Part shown: positions 12,499 to 12,636 of the stretch, in pieces
Layout of the letters: each line of letters begins with the position of its first letter
How positions within the stretch are numbered: the stretch's first letter is position 1
From: Chitinophaga pinensis
Lineage (GTDB): Bacteria > Bacteroidota > Bacteroidia > SXHM01
Reading direction: 5' to 3'
DNA length: 12,636 nucleotides
Assembly: GCA_945889235.1 (NCBI GenBank)
Contig: CAMDBK010000059.1
Coordinates: 1-12,636 of the forward strand
Notes under the pieces: generated by a model
Told to the model about the DNA's origin: nothing
What the model saw: only the letters and a program-made list of their open reading frames with translations
Databases searched by the model: none
Made by a program: the position numbers and the translations under genes

Positions 12499-12541
12499 TT
12501 TTTAAAACAATCAATTATTAACTCTTAAAAAACAAAACACC

Positions 12542-12631
12542 ATGATCGCCACCATCTCTACCATTCTAGTAGCTGCTTCAATACTAATCGGAACCAGCGC
12601 AATTATCACTACAGACCAAACCGGTATGTAA
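12542..12631 (+). CDS. Tandem small hydrophobic peptide, copy 2
   Basis: Encodes the same 29 residues as copy 1. The differences are Ala3 GCA to GCC, Thr4 ACA to ACC, Ser6 TCC to TCT and Ile8 ATC to ATT, all silent; from codon 9 onward the two copies are identical through the stop and the following T-run. It lies 43 bases after copy 1's stop, with its own A-rich leader. No promoter is evident in the gap, so both copies may be on one transcript starting upstream of 12409. Confidence 0.65.
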   Translation: MIATISTILVAASILIGTSAIITTDQTGM

Positions 12632-12636
12632 TTTTT

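Larger units (their letters stand above)
12391..12636 (+). repeat. Tandem array of a 133-bp unit encoding a 29-residue peptide
   Basis: Two copies are visible with start codons 133 bases apart. The conserved part of each runs from an A-rich leader (TAAAAAAACAAAAACACC in copy 1, TTAAAAAACAAAACACC in copy 2) through a 90-base reading frame to TAATTTTT. The remainder of the unit is less alike. The window ends on copy 2's TTTTT, so more copies may follow. Coding DNA is identical except for four third-position changes near the start. Confidence 0.9.

Noticed and set aside
12409..12631. Antisense RNA promoter for a type I toxin-antitoxin arrangement
   Set aside because: Looked for TTTG plus TAnnTTTG on the minus strand across both copies and found no acceptable pair.
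12391..12636. CRISPR array
   Set aside because: Only two units, 133-bp period, repeat longer than 90 bases, translatable and with no short variable spacers.

Overview
This window looks like a chromosomal segment of a Bacteroidota (Bacteroidetes) bacterium. The evidence is a fused E1 alpha/beta 2-oxoacid dehydrogenase, a short region-1.1-less RpoD/SigA-type sigma factor, a tsaE - alanine dehydrogenase-like - DUF4258-like cluster, lipoproteins and beta-barrels of Bacteroidota style, A-rich leaders instead of strong Shine-Dalgarno sites, and several TAnnTTTG -7 boxes. The order cannot be fixed from the sequence. No rRNA, tRNA, CRISPR array, insertion sequence or phage gene was recognised. No gene-free stretch exceeds 300 bases.

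Layout. 1-873 (-) is the N-terminal part of a thiamine diphosphate enzyme close to animal ILVBL/HACL2. It is divergent from 988-1521 (+), a secreted protein with a TonB-C-like domain. A cluster of palindromic repeats (1530-1616) separates that gene from a leftward set: alpha/beta hydrolase (3008-3940), lipoprotein (2354-2977) and beta-barrel protein (1615-2379). A VanZ-like membrane protein (3972-4805) diverges from the hydrolase and is followed by the 805-residue fused E1 (4846-7263). A large inverted repeat (7269-7329) forms the convergent boundary with a sigma-70 gene (7341-8204), which has a small unknown gene upstream (8259-8453). Rightward again, tsaE (8633-9085), an Ald-family dehydrogenase (9089-10309) and a DUF4258-like protein (10322-10702) form a tight operon. 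Its last stop codon abuts that of a leftward all-helical 518-residue protein (10703-12259).

The right end (12391-12636) is the most unusual part. Two tandem copies of a 133-bp unit each encode the same 29-residue hydrophobic peptide. The four nucleotide differences inside the reading frame are all silent, which argues for selection on the peptide. The array may continue past the window.

Other points worth following: the Ald-family protein lacks the catalytic Lys and His of characterised alanine dehydrogenases, the sigma factor has Thr where sigma-70 has a -35-contacting Arg, and three distinct palindromic repeat families lie between or inside genes.
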